From assembly GCF_001429185.1 (NCBI RefSeq), contig NZ_LMIW01000008.1, positions 732,056 to 796,055 of the forward strand: a stretch of 64,000 nucleotides of DNA, in the 5' to 3' direction. The notes under the pieces are model-generated. The model had not been told where the DNA came from. It did no database searches and saw only the letters and a program-made list of their open reading frames with translations. Source of the stretch: Terrabacter sp. Root85. Lineage in GTDB: Bacteria; Actinomycetota; Actinomycetes; Actinomycetales; Dermatophilaceae. Of the stretch, positions 37,547 to 46,142 are shown piece after piece; the stretch's first letter is position 1, and every line of letters starts with the position of its first letter. A program made the translations under genes and the position numbers.

Positions 37547-38251
37547 ATGACCATCACGACCACCAGCCTCACCCGTGCCGCCGGCGGTGCCGCCGCGGTC
37601 GCCGGACTCCTCTTCATCGGGGTCCAGGTCAACCACCCAGCCATGGACGTGTCCTCCGTCGGGAGCACCGAGTGGGTCCTGCGCAACACCGCAAAGGTGG
37701 TCCTCAGCGCCCTCGCGCTCGGCGGCGTCACCGGGATGTACCTGCGCCAGGTGCGGCAGACGGGCTGGCTCGGCCTCGTCGGCTGGGTCCTCTCAGCGGT
37801 CGGCTTCCTCGTCATGGGCAGCGTCGCGTTCGTGGCGGCATACGTCCTGCCGACCCTGGCGGACACGGCGCCCCGCTACGTCGACGATGTGCTCGTCGCC
37901 GCGAGCGGAGGGCACCCCGTCGGCGACATCGGGCTCATGCAGGGCGTGTTCCTCGTCTCGGCCGTCGCGTACGTCGGCGGAGGGGTCACCCTCGGCGTCG
38001 CCCTGTTCCGGGCACGGGTCCTGGCTCGCTGGGCGGCCGCCCTGCTCGCCGTCGGCTGCGGCGCCACCGTGCTGCTGTCCGTCCTGCCCCACTCGTTCGA
38101 GCGGCCGATGGCCGTCCCGACCGGGGTCGCCCTCATCGGCCTCGGAGTCTCCTTGTGGCGCAACGCGAACCAGACATCCACCGCCACCACGTCTGCCGAC
38201 GCGAGCTCGTCCGACGCAGCCGTGCCCGCCGTTGCCAGCGCCGTCCGATGA
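37547..38251 (+). CDS. DUF4386-like integral membrane protein
   Basis: 234 residues from ATG 37547 (CGGGAG upstream). Six hydrophobic segments, e.g. AAAVAGLLFIGVQVNHPAMD, GLVGWVLSAVGFLVMGSVAF, GLMQGVFLVSAVAYVGGGVT; the tail is Ser/Ala-rich. The pattern fits uncharacterised DUF4386-type proteins often linked to LuxR/LAL regulators. First gene of a three-gene operon; ATGA overlap with the next. Confidence 0.65.
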   Translation: MTITTTSLTRAAGGAAAVAGLLFIGVQVNHPAMDVSSVGSTEWVLRNTAKVVLSALALGGVTGMYLRQVRQTGWLGLVGWVLSAVGFLVMGSVAFVAAYVLPTLADTAPRYVDDVLVAASGGHPVGDIGLMQGVFLVSAVAYVGGGVTLGVALFRARVLARWAAALLAVGCGATVLLSVLPHSFERPMAVPTGVALIGLGVSLWRNANQTSTATTSADASSSDAAVPAVASAVR

Positions 38252-38976
38252 CCGACGACGTGGTGGGCCGGCGCCGGATCGCCCGGCGCCGGCCCGGCCG
38301 GCGGGCGAGGTCCGCCGGCTGGGGCGGTCCGGTGGCGATGATCGCCCTGTCGGCCGTCCCGCTCGCGGCCGGCGCCCTGCGGCTGGCCCAGGTCGGCGGC
38401 GTCGCCCAGGTCGTGCCGGCGGACCGCCGCTTCGCCGACGCGCCGGCCCCGCTCGTCCTGCACATCGTGGGGGCCGCCGTCTACGCCGTCGTCGGGGCCC
38501 TCCAGCTCGTGCCCGGCCTCCGGCGCCGGCACCCCGCCTGGCACCGCCGCGCCGGTCGCGTCGTCACCGGCGTGGGCGTGCTCGTGGCCGGGTCGGCGTT
38601 GTGGATGACCCTGCTGTATGCCGCGAAGCCGGGCACGGGCGCCCTGCTGTACATCCTCAGGCTGGCCTTCGGGTCGGCCATGGTCGCGTGCCTGGTCCTC
38701 GGGATCACGGCCATCCGCCGCGGCGACGTGCCGCATCACCGGGCTTGGATGATCCGCGCATACGCCATCGCGCTCGCCGCCGGGACGCAGATGTTCACCG
38801 AGGGCATCGGCGGCGCCCTGTTCGGCACCGGTGGGGTGAAGGGCGACCTCGCCAAGGCCGCCGGATGGGTCATCAACCTCGCCGTGGCCGAGTGGGTCAT
38901 CCGCCGCTCGGCGCCCGCCCCGACCGCCCGGCGGGGCCGACGCCCGTCCGTCGCGGCCACGGGTCTGTCGTCGTGA
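38248..38976 (+). CDS. DUF2306-family membrane protein
   Basis: 242 residues. After a very basic N-terminus, about six spans with conserved HIVGAAVYAVVGALQ, RRHPAWHRRAGRV and HRAWMIRAYAIALAAGTQ, typical of DUF2306. The conserved His pairs hint at haem or metal binding in this family, but function is unknown. Overlaps both neighbours by four bases. Confidence 0.78.
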   Translation: MTDDVVGRRRIARRRPGRRARSAGWGGPVAMIALSAVPLAAGALRLAQVGGVAQVVPADRRFADAPAPLVLHIVGAAVYAVVGALQLVPGLRRRHPAWHRRAGRVVTGVGVLVAGSALWMTLLYAAKPGTGALLYILRLAFGSAMVACLVLGITAIRRGDVPHHRAWMIRAYAIALAAGTQMFTEGIGGALFGTGGVKGDLAKAAGWVINLAVAEWVIRRSAPAPTARRGRRPSVAATGLSS

Positions 38977-39212
38977 CCGACCGGACCGTCGTCTACGAGA
39001 TCCGGGTCGAGGGGCACCTCGACGGCCATTGGTCGGCGTGGCTCGGCGGCCTGACGATCACCCGCCACGACGACGGTACGACGACCCTCTGCGGTCCTGT
39101 CGTCGACCACTCCCGGCTGCACGCCGTCCTGGCCCGACTGGGCGACCTCGACGTCACCCTGCTGTCCCTGTGCGCCCTGGGTCACGAGCCGGGGAGCATC
39201 GACCGCCGGTGA
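38973..39212 (+). CDS. Small hypothetical protein, 79 residues
   Basis: GTG 38973 in a GTGA overlap with the DUF2306 gene. Reads TVVYEIRVEGHLDGHWSAWL then GLTITRHDDGTTTLCGPVVD and LHAVLARLGDLDVTLLSL. This beta-beta-helix pattern matches small actinobacterial proteins often encoded at the end of LuxR-controlled operons; function unknown, cytoplasmic. Confidence 0.7.
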   Translation: MTDRTVVYEIRVEGHLDGHWSAWLGGLTITRHDDGTTTLCGPVVDHSRLHAVLARLGDLDVTLLSLCALGHEPGSIDRR

Positions 39213-39241
39213 GGCGGGCGACCTGAGCACCGGATACGCGA

Positions 39242-39269
39242 AACGCGGGTCCCCGTAGGGACCCGCGTT
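39242..39269. terminator. Hairpin terminator, probably the original glnA terminator
   Basis: AACGCGGGTCC and GGACCCGCGTT with a 6-base loop. A second short hairpin (TCCCCC-A-GGGGGA) lies at 39281-39293. Both stand downstream of the decayed glnA end and after the forward operon. Confidence 0.6.
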
Positions 39270-39315
39270 CCGAGGGTGGGTCCCCCAGGGGGATCGGCCG
39301 TGCTGCCGTGAAGAC

Positions 39316-39432
39316 TCAGATGTCGACGTACATCTCGAGCTCGTGCGGGCGGAAGCGCATCGGGTCCACCTCGTTCTTGCGCTTGTGCTCGACCCAAGCC
39401 TCGATGAGGTCCTCGTGAAGACGTCGCCCTCG
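39316..39432 (-). pseudogene. Decayed second copy of the glnA 3' end
   Basis: On the reverse strand 33 codons read [20 protein letters not shown] and FRPHELEMYVDI, ending in TGA at 39316-39318. The intact gene ends [20 protein letters not shown] and [14 protein letters not shown]. The copy lacks six bases (one Pro-His) and one base further upstream, so it is not functional. Similarity stops within about 117 bases. Together with the true end at 40996 it forms a direct repeat around the glycosyltransferase gene. Divergence shows it is not a very recent copy. Confidence 0.85.
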
Positions 39433-39435
39433 CCG

Positions 39436-40695
39436 TCAGGCGGCCGGGCGTTCGTTCTTCGCGTGTTTTGCCACCTGCGCATCAGGACCGCCGCGATGCA
39501 TGAACCAGGCTGCGACCACGACCGATACGCACAGAGCGGTGATGTCGGTCAGCATGATCGCGAGGAACTTCCAACGGTCGTCGACACCGAGCGGGGCGAG
39601 CAGCCACGGCATCGCCCAGCGCAGCATCATCACCAAGAACGCTGCGACTGCTGGAGCGTTTCCCCTGGTCCGCAAGGCGGACGCAAACCACACCCAGATC
39701 AACGGCAGGAAGAGGACTCGGTACTGGTCGTGCGAAACCGGGAGCAGGAGCACCGCACCCATCACGATGTGCCAGAGGGAGAGCGCGGACTCAGCAGGTC
39801 TGCGGAGGACGAGGACGAGGGCAGCAATCACGAGCGCGGCGAGCGCGACGTCGGTCGCTCGCGCGAGGTCGGTCGACACGACGATCGGGATGAAGTTGCC
39901 CCGGTCGGTGAACAGTTCAGTCCCCACGCCCCACGCGGACCAGACGATGAACTTCTGGTCGCTCATGGCGTGGGTGCGCTCGATCCACCGCACGACCTCA
40001 CCGGGGCCGGTGACGAGCGCCACCAGCAGGGCACAACCGGTGAGCAGCCCGAGGTAGCCAAGCAGCGATTTGGCTCGGCCTCTGGCGCCGGCACGCAGGA
40101 GCCACATCACGAAGACCACGGGCCAGGTCTTGACGAGCGCCGCCAACGCCAACACGGCTCCGGACAGTCCCGGTCGTCCGCGTCGGTAGAGGAGCAATGC
40201 GACAGCCGTCACGGCGAGGACAATCGTGTCCGTCTGGCCGAGAGCGAGCTCGACCCCGAGGCCCGAGTCCCCGAGGGCAGTCAGGACGCCGACCAGCGCC
40301 ACCAGCGGACGCTCCCACGGCGACAGGGTCGGAGCCAGCGCCCAGACGGTCGCTGCCACGGCGACGAGACAGGCGGCGATGCCCAGGACAGTCCACCAGG
40401 CGAAGGCGTCCGGAGACCATGCGAGAGGGCGGAGGAACCACGCGACGAGAGGCGAGTAGACGTAGAAGGGGCCTTCATAGACGCTGCCCCCAGACACGGA
40501 GTCCCGTGCCGCGTCAAGAAAGTAGCCCAGATCCGTCCCGACGACGGTGAGGTCCACGGCGCGGAAGCGAACGACGGAGAGCGAGATGGTGACGAGAGAG
40601 ACCAGTACCCACATCGCGGAGACGAGCTGCCTTGCTGGCATCGACGGGCGGGGGAGGGGGCGAGGCACCGTTGTCCTGCCGAAGCCCCCGACCAT
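39436..40695 (-). CDS. GT87-family (DUF2029) membrane glycosyltransferase
   Basis: 419 residues from ATG 40693-40695 (GAGAGGA upstream). About ten spans; early loop with Asp and aromatic residues (TDLGYFLDAARDS, YVYSPLVAWFLRP) typical of polyprenyl-phosphomannose-dependent mannosyltransferases. Other family features: LGQTDTIVLAV, SDQKFIVWSAWG, LPVSHDQYRVLFL. Builds lipoglycans or glycosylates envelope molecules in related bacteria; the acceptor is unknown. It lies alone between two glnA 3' ends, and sampled lines look less GC-rich than neighbours (38 G/C in 39601-39660), which suggests acquisition. Confidence 0.85.
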   Translation of the reverse strand: MVGGFGRTTVPRPLPRPSMPARQLVSAMWVLVSLVTISLSVVRFRAVDLTVVGTDLGYFLDAARDSVSGGSVYEGPFYVYSPLVAWFLRPLAWSPDAFAWWTVLGIAACLVAVAATVWALAPTLSPWERPLVALVGVLTALGDSGLGVELALGQTDTIVLAVTAVALLLYRRGRPGLSGAVLALAALVKTWPVVFVMWLLRAGARGRAKSLLGYLGLLTGCALLVALVTGPGEVVRWIERTHAMSDQKFIVWSAWGVGTELFTDRGNFIPIVVSTDLARATDVALAALVIAALVLVLRRPAESALSLWHIVMGAVLLLPVSHDQYRVLFLPLIWVWFASALRTRGNAPAVAAFLVMMLRWAMPWLLAPLGVDDRWKFLAIMLTDITALCVSVVVAAWFMHRGGPDAQVAKHAKNERPAA

Positions 40696-40995
40696 GGCGT
40701 CCTCTCGATGCAGGTGCGGCCGGGCTGGCCCCGTCGAAGCAGTCGTAGGGGACGTGAGCCCAGCCTGTGCTGTCGCATCAGCACGTTCAAGCGCGATCCT
40801 ATGGGCTTGCTGGGCGTCGGCGCCCAGCTGAGCCCAGCTGAGCCTTGATGAGCCTCGAGTCGGCCACCACCACCGGAGGACTCGGGCACCGTGGCGGGAT
40901 CGGAGGCCCGTCCCACGACACGCGGAGAGGCCTCCGCGACTGCCACGTCGGGCACCACGAAGGCCTCTCCACACACGTCGGACGTGTGAGGTCAC
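40696..40995. other. 300-base region between the glycosyltransferase and glnA
   Basis: No gene supported. It holds GAGAGGCCT...AGGCCTCTC (40925-40969), a short CGCGGAG/CTCCGCG hairpin, a tandem AGCTGAGCCC repeat near 40825-40848, and CACACGTC-G-GACGTGTG (40972-40988) just after glnA as probable terminator. Confidence 0.55.
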
Positions 40996-42420
40996 TCAGA
41001 TGTCGAAGTACATCTCGAACTCGTGCGGGTGCGGACGGAAGCGGATCGGGTCCACCTCGTTCTTGCGCTTGTACTCGACCCAGGCCTCGATGAGGTCCTG
41101 CGTGAACACGTCGCCCTCGAGGAGGTAGTCGTGGTCGGCCTCGAGCGCGTCGAGCACCTCGGGGAGCGAGCCGGGCACCTGCTGGATCGCGGCGTGCTCC
41201 TCGGGCGGCAGCTCGTAGAGGTCCTTGTCGACCGGCTCCGGCGGCTCGATGCGGTTCTTGATGCCGTCGAGACCGGCCATGAGCTGGGCGGCGAAGCAGA
41301 GGTACGGGTTCGCCGACGGGTCGGGAACGCGGAACTCGATGCGCTTGGCCTTCGGCGACGTGCCTGTGATCGGGATGCGGACACACGCCGAGCGGTTGCG
41401 GGCGGAGTAGACGAGGTTGACCGGGGCCTCGTAGCCGGGGACCAGGCGGTGGTAGGAGTTCACCGTCGGGTTCGTGAAGGCGAGCAGCGACGGGGCGTGC
41501 TTGAGCAGACCGCCGATGTACCAGCGCGCGAGGTCGGACAGACCGCCGTAGCCACGCTCGTCGTAGAAGAGGGGCTCGCCGTCCTTCCAGAGCGACTGGT
41601 GCGTGTGCATGCCAGAGCCGTTGTCACCGAAGAGCGGCTTCGGCATGAAGGTCGCGGTGTGGCCCTGCTTCCACGCGGAGTTCTTGACGACGTACTTGAA
41701 CTTCATGAGGTCGTCGCCGGAGTGGAGCAGCGTGTTGAAGCGGTAGTTGATCTCCATCTGGCCCGCGGTGCCGACCTCGTGGTGGCTGCGCTCGACGTTG
41801 AGACCGACCTCCTTGAGGTCGAGGCAGATCTTGTCGCGGAAGTCGGCGAAGTGGTCGACGGGGGAGACGGGGAAGTAGCCACCCTTGTAGCGGGTCTTGT
41901 AGCCCTTGTTGCCGCCCTCCTCGACACGACCGGTGTTCCACGCGGCCTCGATGGAGTCGAGGTAGTAGTACGACGCGTTCTGCTTGGTCTCGAAGCGGAC
42001 GTCGTCGAAGATGTAGAACTCGGCCTCGGCACCGAAGTAGGCGGTGTCGGCGATGCCGGTGGACTTGAGGTACTCCTCGGCCTTGCTCGCGATGTTGCGC
42101 GGGTCGCGGCTGTAGCGCTCGTCCGTGAAGGGGTCGAGGATCGAGAAGTTCATGACCAGCGTCTTCTCGGCGCGGTACGGGTCGATGAAGGCCGTGGCGG
42201 GGTCGGGCACGAGCTTCATGTCTGACTCGTGGATCGCCTGGAAGCCGCGGATCGAGGACCCGTCGAACATCTGACCAACGGTGAAGAAGTCCTCGTCGAC
42301 CGACTCAGCCGGCACGTTGAAGTGCTGCATGACACCGGGCAGATCGCAGAACCGAATGTCGACGAACTTGACGTCCTCGTCCTTGATGAACGTGAGGACC
42401 TCGTCAGCTGAGCTGAACAT
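40996..42420 (-). CDS. glnA: Glutamine synthetase, type I beta (housekeeping)
   Basis: 474 residues from ATG 42418-42420, behind CAGGAGGTTGG. Converts glutamate, ammonia and ATP to glutamine. Motifs: [44 protein letters not shown] and the adenylylation loop [10 protein letters not shown], whose Tyr near residue 401 is the GlnE target. A GlnR-type site and a -35/-10 pair stand upstream. Its last 33 codons are duplicated in decayed form at 39316-39432. Only the C-terminal ends, not the rest, are repeated. Confidence 0.97.
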   Translation of the reverse strand: MFSSADEVLTFIKDEDVKFVDIRFCDLPGVMQHFNVPAESVDEDFFTVGQMFDGSSIRGFQAIHESDMKLVPDPATAFIDPYRAEKTLVMNFSILDPFTDERYSRDPRNIASKAEEYLKSTGIADTAYFGAEAEFYIFDDVRFETKQNASYYYLDSIEAAWNTGRVEEGGNKGYKTRYKGGYFPVSPVDHFADFRDKICLDLKEVGLNVERSHHEVGTAGQMEINYRFNTLLHSGDDLMKFKYVVKNSAWKQGHTATFMPKPLFGDNGSGMHTHQSLWKDGEPLFYDERGYGGLSDLARWYIGGLLKHAPSLLAFTNPTVNSYHRLVPGYEAPVNLVYSARNRSACVRIPITGTSPKAKRIEFRVPDPSANPYLCFAAQLMAGLDGIKNRIEPPEPVDKDLYELPPEEHAAIQQVPGSLPEVLDALEADHDYLLEGDVFTQDLIEAWVEYKRKNEVDPIRFRPHPHEFEMYFDI

Positions 42421-42511
42421 CCAACCTCCTGATGTGGGGCGAGGTCGTCGCCCGGTCCTGGGCTCCGCGGAGCGGCAGGGATCGAGGGACGGCCTCGTGC
42501 TGTCGGTGTCG

Positions 42512-42539
42512 ACACTATCGACTGCCGATTTCTCGGCAA
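42512..42539 (-). promoter_or_regulatory. glnA promoter
   Basis: Reverse strand: TTGCCG (42534-42539), 16-base spacer, TAGTGT (42512-42517). It would leave an untranslated leader of about 85 bases. Confidence 0.6.
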
Positions 42540-42549
42540 TGACCCTCAT

Positions 42550-42565
42550 GTTTCACGGGTGTTAC
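42550..42565. promoter_or_regulatory. GlnR-type binding site upstream of glnA
   Basis: GTTTC-N6-GTTAC is the reverse complement of the GlnR pattern GTnAC-N6-GaAAC known from actinobacteria. It lies about 50 bases before the predicted glnA transcription start, a usual activating position. Confidence 0.55.
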
Positions 42566-42606
42566 GGATGGACAGGCCCGGGCAAAGAGCCCGAGCCGCG
42601 TCTCGT

Positions 42607-42618
42607 TACGCTGGACCC
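42607..42618 (+). promoter_or_regulatory. Leaderless -10 of the RDD gene
   Basis: TACGCT at 42607-42612, six bases before GTG 42619. Confidence 0.5.
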
Positions 42619-43101
42619 GTGGTGGACCGCAAGGATTTCGGCTCGTGGCTCGAGGGCCCGCGCGCGCGTACGAACGCCGAGGGGCAGTACCGGGGTCGCG
42701 ACCTCGGCCTGCCGCCGAGCGGACCCGGCTCGGTGGCCGGCTTCGGCATCCGGTTCGCGGGCGTGCTCGTCGACTGGACCATCGCCTCCTTGATCGCCCG
42801 GGGCCTCTTCGGCGTGCCGCTGCCGTTCTCGCAGCCGCCGGCGTCCGGCGCCCAGGGGTTCGTCGTCCTCGCCGTGTTCGGCGTCATGCACCTCGTGCTG
42901 GTCGGCACGGTCGGCTTCACGATCGGTCACCGGATCATGGGCCTGCAGGTGCGCTCGCTGGTCGGCGACCGCGTCCTGCCGCTCCAGGCGATCGCCCGCA
43001 CCGTCCTGCTGTGCCTCTTCCTGCCCGCCGTGGTCTGGGACCGCGACGGCCGGGGACTGCACGACAAGGTGCCCAACACCGTCATCGTCCGAACCCGCTG
43101 A
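42619..43101 (+). CDS. RDD-family membrane protein
   Basis: 160 residues. RDD core: VAGFGIRFAGVLVDWTIASL, GHRIMGLQVRSLVGDRVLP and DRDGRGLHDKVPNTVIV, with three spans. The family is of uncertain, possibly transport-related, function. Divergent from glnA, an arrangement conserved in many actinobacteria. Confidence 0.88.
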   Translation: MVDRKDFGSWLEGPRARTNAEGQYRGRDLGLPPSGPGSVAGFGIRFAGVLVDWTIASLIARGLFGVPLPFSQPPASGAQGFVVLAVFGVMHLVLVGTVGFTIGHRIMGLQVRSLVGDRVLPLQAIARTVLLCLFLPAVVWDRDGRGLHDKVPNTVIVRTR

Positions 43102-43127
43102 CGCGAGGACGCGACCCGAGACGACCG

Positions 43128-43174
43128 AGTATGCGGAAGGGCCGGTTCCCCGGGAACCGGCCCTTCCGCATACT
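43128..43174. terminator. Large perfect hairpin between RDD and DUF4191 genes
   Basis: 23-bp arms (43128-43150 and 43152-43174) around a single centre base; shared by the two convergent genes. Confidence 0.75.
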
Positions 43175-43203
43175 GCTGGGTCATGCCGCCGTGGCGGCCG
43201 GGA

Positions 43204-43938
43204 TCACTTGCCGCGCAGGGCCTTCCGGTCCATGCGGGCGCGCATGGGGTCGACGCCGGGCGGGAGCGGAGCGCGCAGGCCACCGAGGGCCTTGAGGCGC
43301 TTGTTGACGAGCGCCATCTCGTCCTTGGTGATCTGCGGCTTGAGGCGCTGGACCTTGCTCGCGAGCTTGGGCAGCGGCACCTCGTTCTCGCCCGAGCCGA
43401 CGCGCATCGTCGTGACGGGGACACCGGGGGCGACCCGCTCGACACGCTTCTTCTCGGTGGCGAGCAGCTTCTGGACGCGGCTCGTGGGGCCCTCGCCGAC
43501 GAGGACGACGCCGGGGCGGCCCAGCGCGCGGTAGACCATGGCGGCGGAGTTGATGTCGCCGGGACGCGCCACGTCGGCGGCGACGGGCTCACGGTCGGTG
43601 TACCAGCCGCGACGGATCGAGGTGAGCGCCGCGCCGGCGGCACCGGCCTGGCCCTCGATCTGGCTGTAGGCGGCCCGCTCGGCGCGACGGCTCATGATGA
43701 TCGTCGCCGCGAGGACTCCGAAGAGCACCCCGAAGATGCCGAAGATCCACGGCAGCTTGACGAGGAAGCCGACGACGAGCAGCACCCCGAAGACGACGAG
43801 GAACGACAGCAGCATGAACCAGCCGATGAGCGGGTCAGCCTGCTTGGAGACCCGGTAGACGTCACGGATCTGGGACAGTCGTCCCTGCTTCTTCTCCTGG
43901 GGCGCGCTGCTCGCGTCGCCGTCCTTGTTGCGTGCCAT
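43204..43938 (-). CDS. DUF4191-family membrane protein
   Basis: 244 residues. Two spans near 38-80 (WFMLLSFLVVFGVLLVVGFL, WIFGIFGVLFGVLAATIIM), then a soluble domain with GRPGVVLVGEGPTSRVQKLL and a Lys-rich C-terminus. This family regularly follows lipA in actinobacteria; here the gap is five bases. Function unknown; the linkage suggests a role near lipoate or membrane metabolism (inference). Confidence 0.85.
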   Translation of the reverse strand: MARNKDGDASSAPQEKKQGRLSQIRDVYRVSKQADPLIGWFMLLSFLVVFGVLLVVGFLVKLPWIFGIFGVLFGVLAATIIMSRRAERAAYSQIEGQAGAAGAALTSIRRGWYTDREPVAADVARPGDINSAAMVYRALGRPGVVLVGEGPTSRVQKLLATEKKRVERVAPGVPVTTMRVGSGENEVPLPKLASKVQRLKPQITKDEMALVNKRLKALGGLRAPLPPGVDPMRARMDRKALRGK

Positions 43939-43943
43939 GGTGC

Positions 43944-44969
43944 TCAGGATACGGCGCTCTGGGCGCGGGCCACCAACGACGCCGCCTCCTGGCGGGCGGG
44001 GGAGCCGGCGGCCTCGGCCAGGTGCGACAGGTGAGCGGGGATCTCGCGTCCCCACTTGCGCATCGCGGTGGCCCAGAGACGCCCGGCGCGGTACGACGAA
44101 CGCACGAGCGGACCCGCCATGACGCCCTTGAAGCCCATCTCCTCGGCGACCTCCGACCAGTGGACGAACTCCTCGGGCTTGACCCACCGGTCGATCGGGT
44201 GGTGCAGCTTCGAGGGCCGGAGGTACTGGGTGATCGTGAGGATGTCGCAGCCGGCGTCGTGGAGGTCGCGGATGGCCTCCTCGATCTCGGTGTCGGTCTC
44301 GCCCATGCCGAGGATGAGGTTGCTCTTCGTGACGAGCTCGGCCTCACGCGCCATGCTCAGGACGGCCAGCGACTTCTCGTAGGTGAAGGCGGGACGGATC
44401 CGCCTGAAGATGCGCGGCACCGTCTCGAGGTTGTGCGCGAAGACCTCGGGCCGGGCGTCGAAGACCTGACCGACGAGCTCGGGCTTGGCGCCGAAGTCGG
44501 GCGGGAGGATCTCGACGCCGGTGTTGGGGTTGAGCAGGTGGATCTGGCGGATCGTCTCGGCGTAGAGGCCGGCGGCGCCGTCGGGCTGGTCGTCGCGGGC
44601 GACGCCGGTGACGGTCGAGTAGCGCAGGCCCATCCGGGCGACCGACTCGGCGACGCGGCGCGGCTCGTCGAGGTCGAGCGAGGTCGGGCGGCCCGTGGCG
44701 ATGTCGCAGAAGTCGCAGCGGCGGGTGCAGACGTCACCCCCGATGAGGAAGGTCGCCTCCTTGTCCTCCCAGCACTCGAAGATGTTGGGACAGGCGGCTT
44801 CCTGGCACACCGTGTGCAGGCCCTCGGACTTCACCATCGAGTGCAGGGCGGTGTACTCGGGCCCCATCTTCGCGGTGGTCCTGATCCAGGACGGCTTGCG
44901 CTCGATGGGGGTCTCGGCGTTGCGCGCCTCGACGCGCAGCAGACGACGGCCGTCGGGAACGACAGACAC
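43944..44969 (-). CDS. lipA: Lipoyl synthase
   Basis: 341 residues from GTG 44967-44969 (AAGGAGCCC upstream). Radical-SAM enzyme inserting two sulfurs into protein-bound octanoyl groups. Radical-SAM cluster CTRRCDFC near residue 81; auxiliary cluster [13 protein letters not shown]-terminal RSSYRAG with the Ser ligand. Substrates here include the two lipoyl domains of SucB. lipB lies 2.3 kb upstream, separated by an ABC exporter. Confidence 0.96.
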   Translation of the reverse strand: MSVVPDGRRLLRVEARNAETPIERKPSWIRTTAKMGPEYTALHSMVKSEGLHTVCQEAACPNIFECWEDKEATFLIGGDVCTRRCDFCDIATGRPTSLDLDEPRRVAESVARMGLRYSTVTGVARDDQPDGAAGLYAETIRQIHLLNPNTGVEILPPDFGAKPELVGQVFDARPEVFAHNLETVPRIFRRIRPAFTYEKSLAVLSMAREAELVTKSNLILGMGETDTEIEEAIRDLHDAGCDILTITQYLRPSKLHHPIDRWVKPEEFVHWSEVAEEMGFKGVMAGPLVRSSYRAGRLWATAMRKWGREIPAHLSHLAEAAGSPARQEAASLVARAQSAVS

Positions 44970-45092
44970 ACGGGCTCCTTGGTCGGGATTTGCTGCTCCG
45001 CACAGGTTACGCCTCCCCACGGACCGTCCAGGACCACCCTCGACGAGGGCGTATGCCGGGTGGCCGGGTCCGGGGGCAGGCGCGCCCGTGCG

Positions 45093-46142
45093 TCAGGTGA
45101 CGTCGCGGCGCCGGAAGGCGGCGACCCCCGCGAGCACGACCGCAAGGGCGACGACGAGCAGGAAGACCCAGCCGTGCGTGTAGCTGAGCGTCCGCTCGGT
45201 GTAGTCGCACGACGAGGGCCCGCAGGACTCAGCGAGGTACGTGGTGCCCCGTTCGATGAACGCCTCGATGTTCTTCAGGACCGACCACGGCTGGAGCCGA
45301 CCCTGCAGGAACGCCTGCATGACGATGCCCTCGACGACCACGGCGAAGCCGAGCACGGCCCCGATGATCGCGGCCGTGTGCCGCAGGAGCAGACCGAGCG
45401 CCGCCCCGACGACTCCGGCGCCCAGTGCCAGCGCGACGATGCGCAGGCCGAGCACTGCGAGTGGCTCCTCGAGAGCCGGCGCTGGAGGCAGCTTGAGGTC
45501 CGATCCGGGTCGGTTGACGACGGCGACCATGCGGGCACCGAGGTTGGCCAGGACCAGGCCCAGGACGGCGATGGCGACGCCGCCGGCAGCTGCCGCCGTG
45601 AGCTTGCTGGCGGCGACGCGCAGTCGACGGGGCTGGAAGGTGAGCCACAGGCCCATCGAGCCGGTGGAGAACTCGGCCCCGACGAAGCTCGCTCCGAGGA
45701 GCAGGGCCACGAAGGCGAGCAGCAGGGCGATGGTCTTGGCGATGCCCTCCGTGATCGTGTCGGCCAGGGGGAGCGCGAGGCCCATCTGCTCGAGCGTCGG
45801 GGCCTGGCCCTGCTGGTCGCACCCGAAGTCGAGCGTCGGGTCACCGCTGCGGTCGCGCTCGATGGCCTCCTGCTTGTGGCACTCCTCGACCATGCGCGGT
45901 GCCTCCTGCTGCATGATCCGGTAGCTGTCGAGCTGCTGGGCGATGCGCTCGGGCGAGCTCTCGTTGTAGGCGTTGTAGACGGTCGCGCCGATGAAGACGA
46001 CGACGGCGGCCACGACCACCTTGGTCAGGCGGCGCCACCACAGACGTCGCAGCTCGACGCCGACGAGTCCGGCGAACGACGTGCCCTTCGGCCGCCGGTC
46101 GGCGCGGGGGCGGGAGTCGGGGGAGACGAGCGTGCTGCTCAT
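45093..46142 (-). CDS. ABC-2-type permease
   Basis: 349 residues. One N-terminal span (VVVAAVVVFIGATVYNAY), a 100-residue outward loop containing Cys in EECHKQEA and FGCDQQG, then five spans (IALLLAFVALLLGASFVGAE and later). The last loop has CGPSSCDY. Overlaps the ATPase gene by ATGA. Exporter partner of the next entry; cargo unknown. Confidence 0.85.
   Translation of the reverse strand: MSSTLVSPDSRPRADRRPKGTSFAGLVGVELRRLWWRRLTKVVVAAVVVFIGATVYNAYNESSPERIAQQLDSYRIMQQEAPRMVEECHKQEAIERDRSGDPTLDFGCDQQGQAPTLEQMGLALPLADTITEGIAKTIALLLAFVALLLGASFVGAEFSTGSMGLWLTFQPRRLRVAASKLTAAAAGGVAIAVLGLVLANLGARMVAVVNRPGSDLKLPPAPALEEPLAVLGLRIVALALGAGVVGAALGLLLRHTAAIIGAVLGFAVVVEGIVMQAFLQGRLQPWSVLKNIEAFIERGTTYLAESCGPSSCDYTERTLSYTHGWVFLLVVALAVVLAGVAAFRRRDVT

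Noticed and set aside
39316-39432. A second functional glutamine synthetase gene
   Set aside because: Only the last 33 codons are present, followed by a frame-breaking deletion and unrelated coding sequence.
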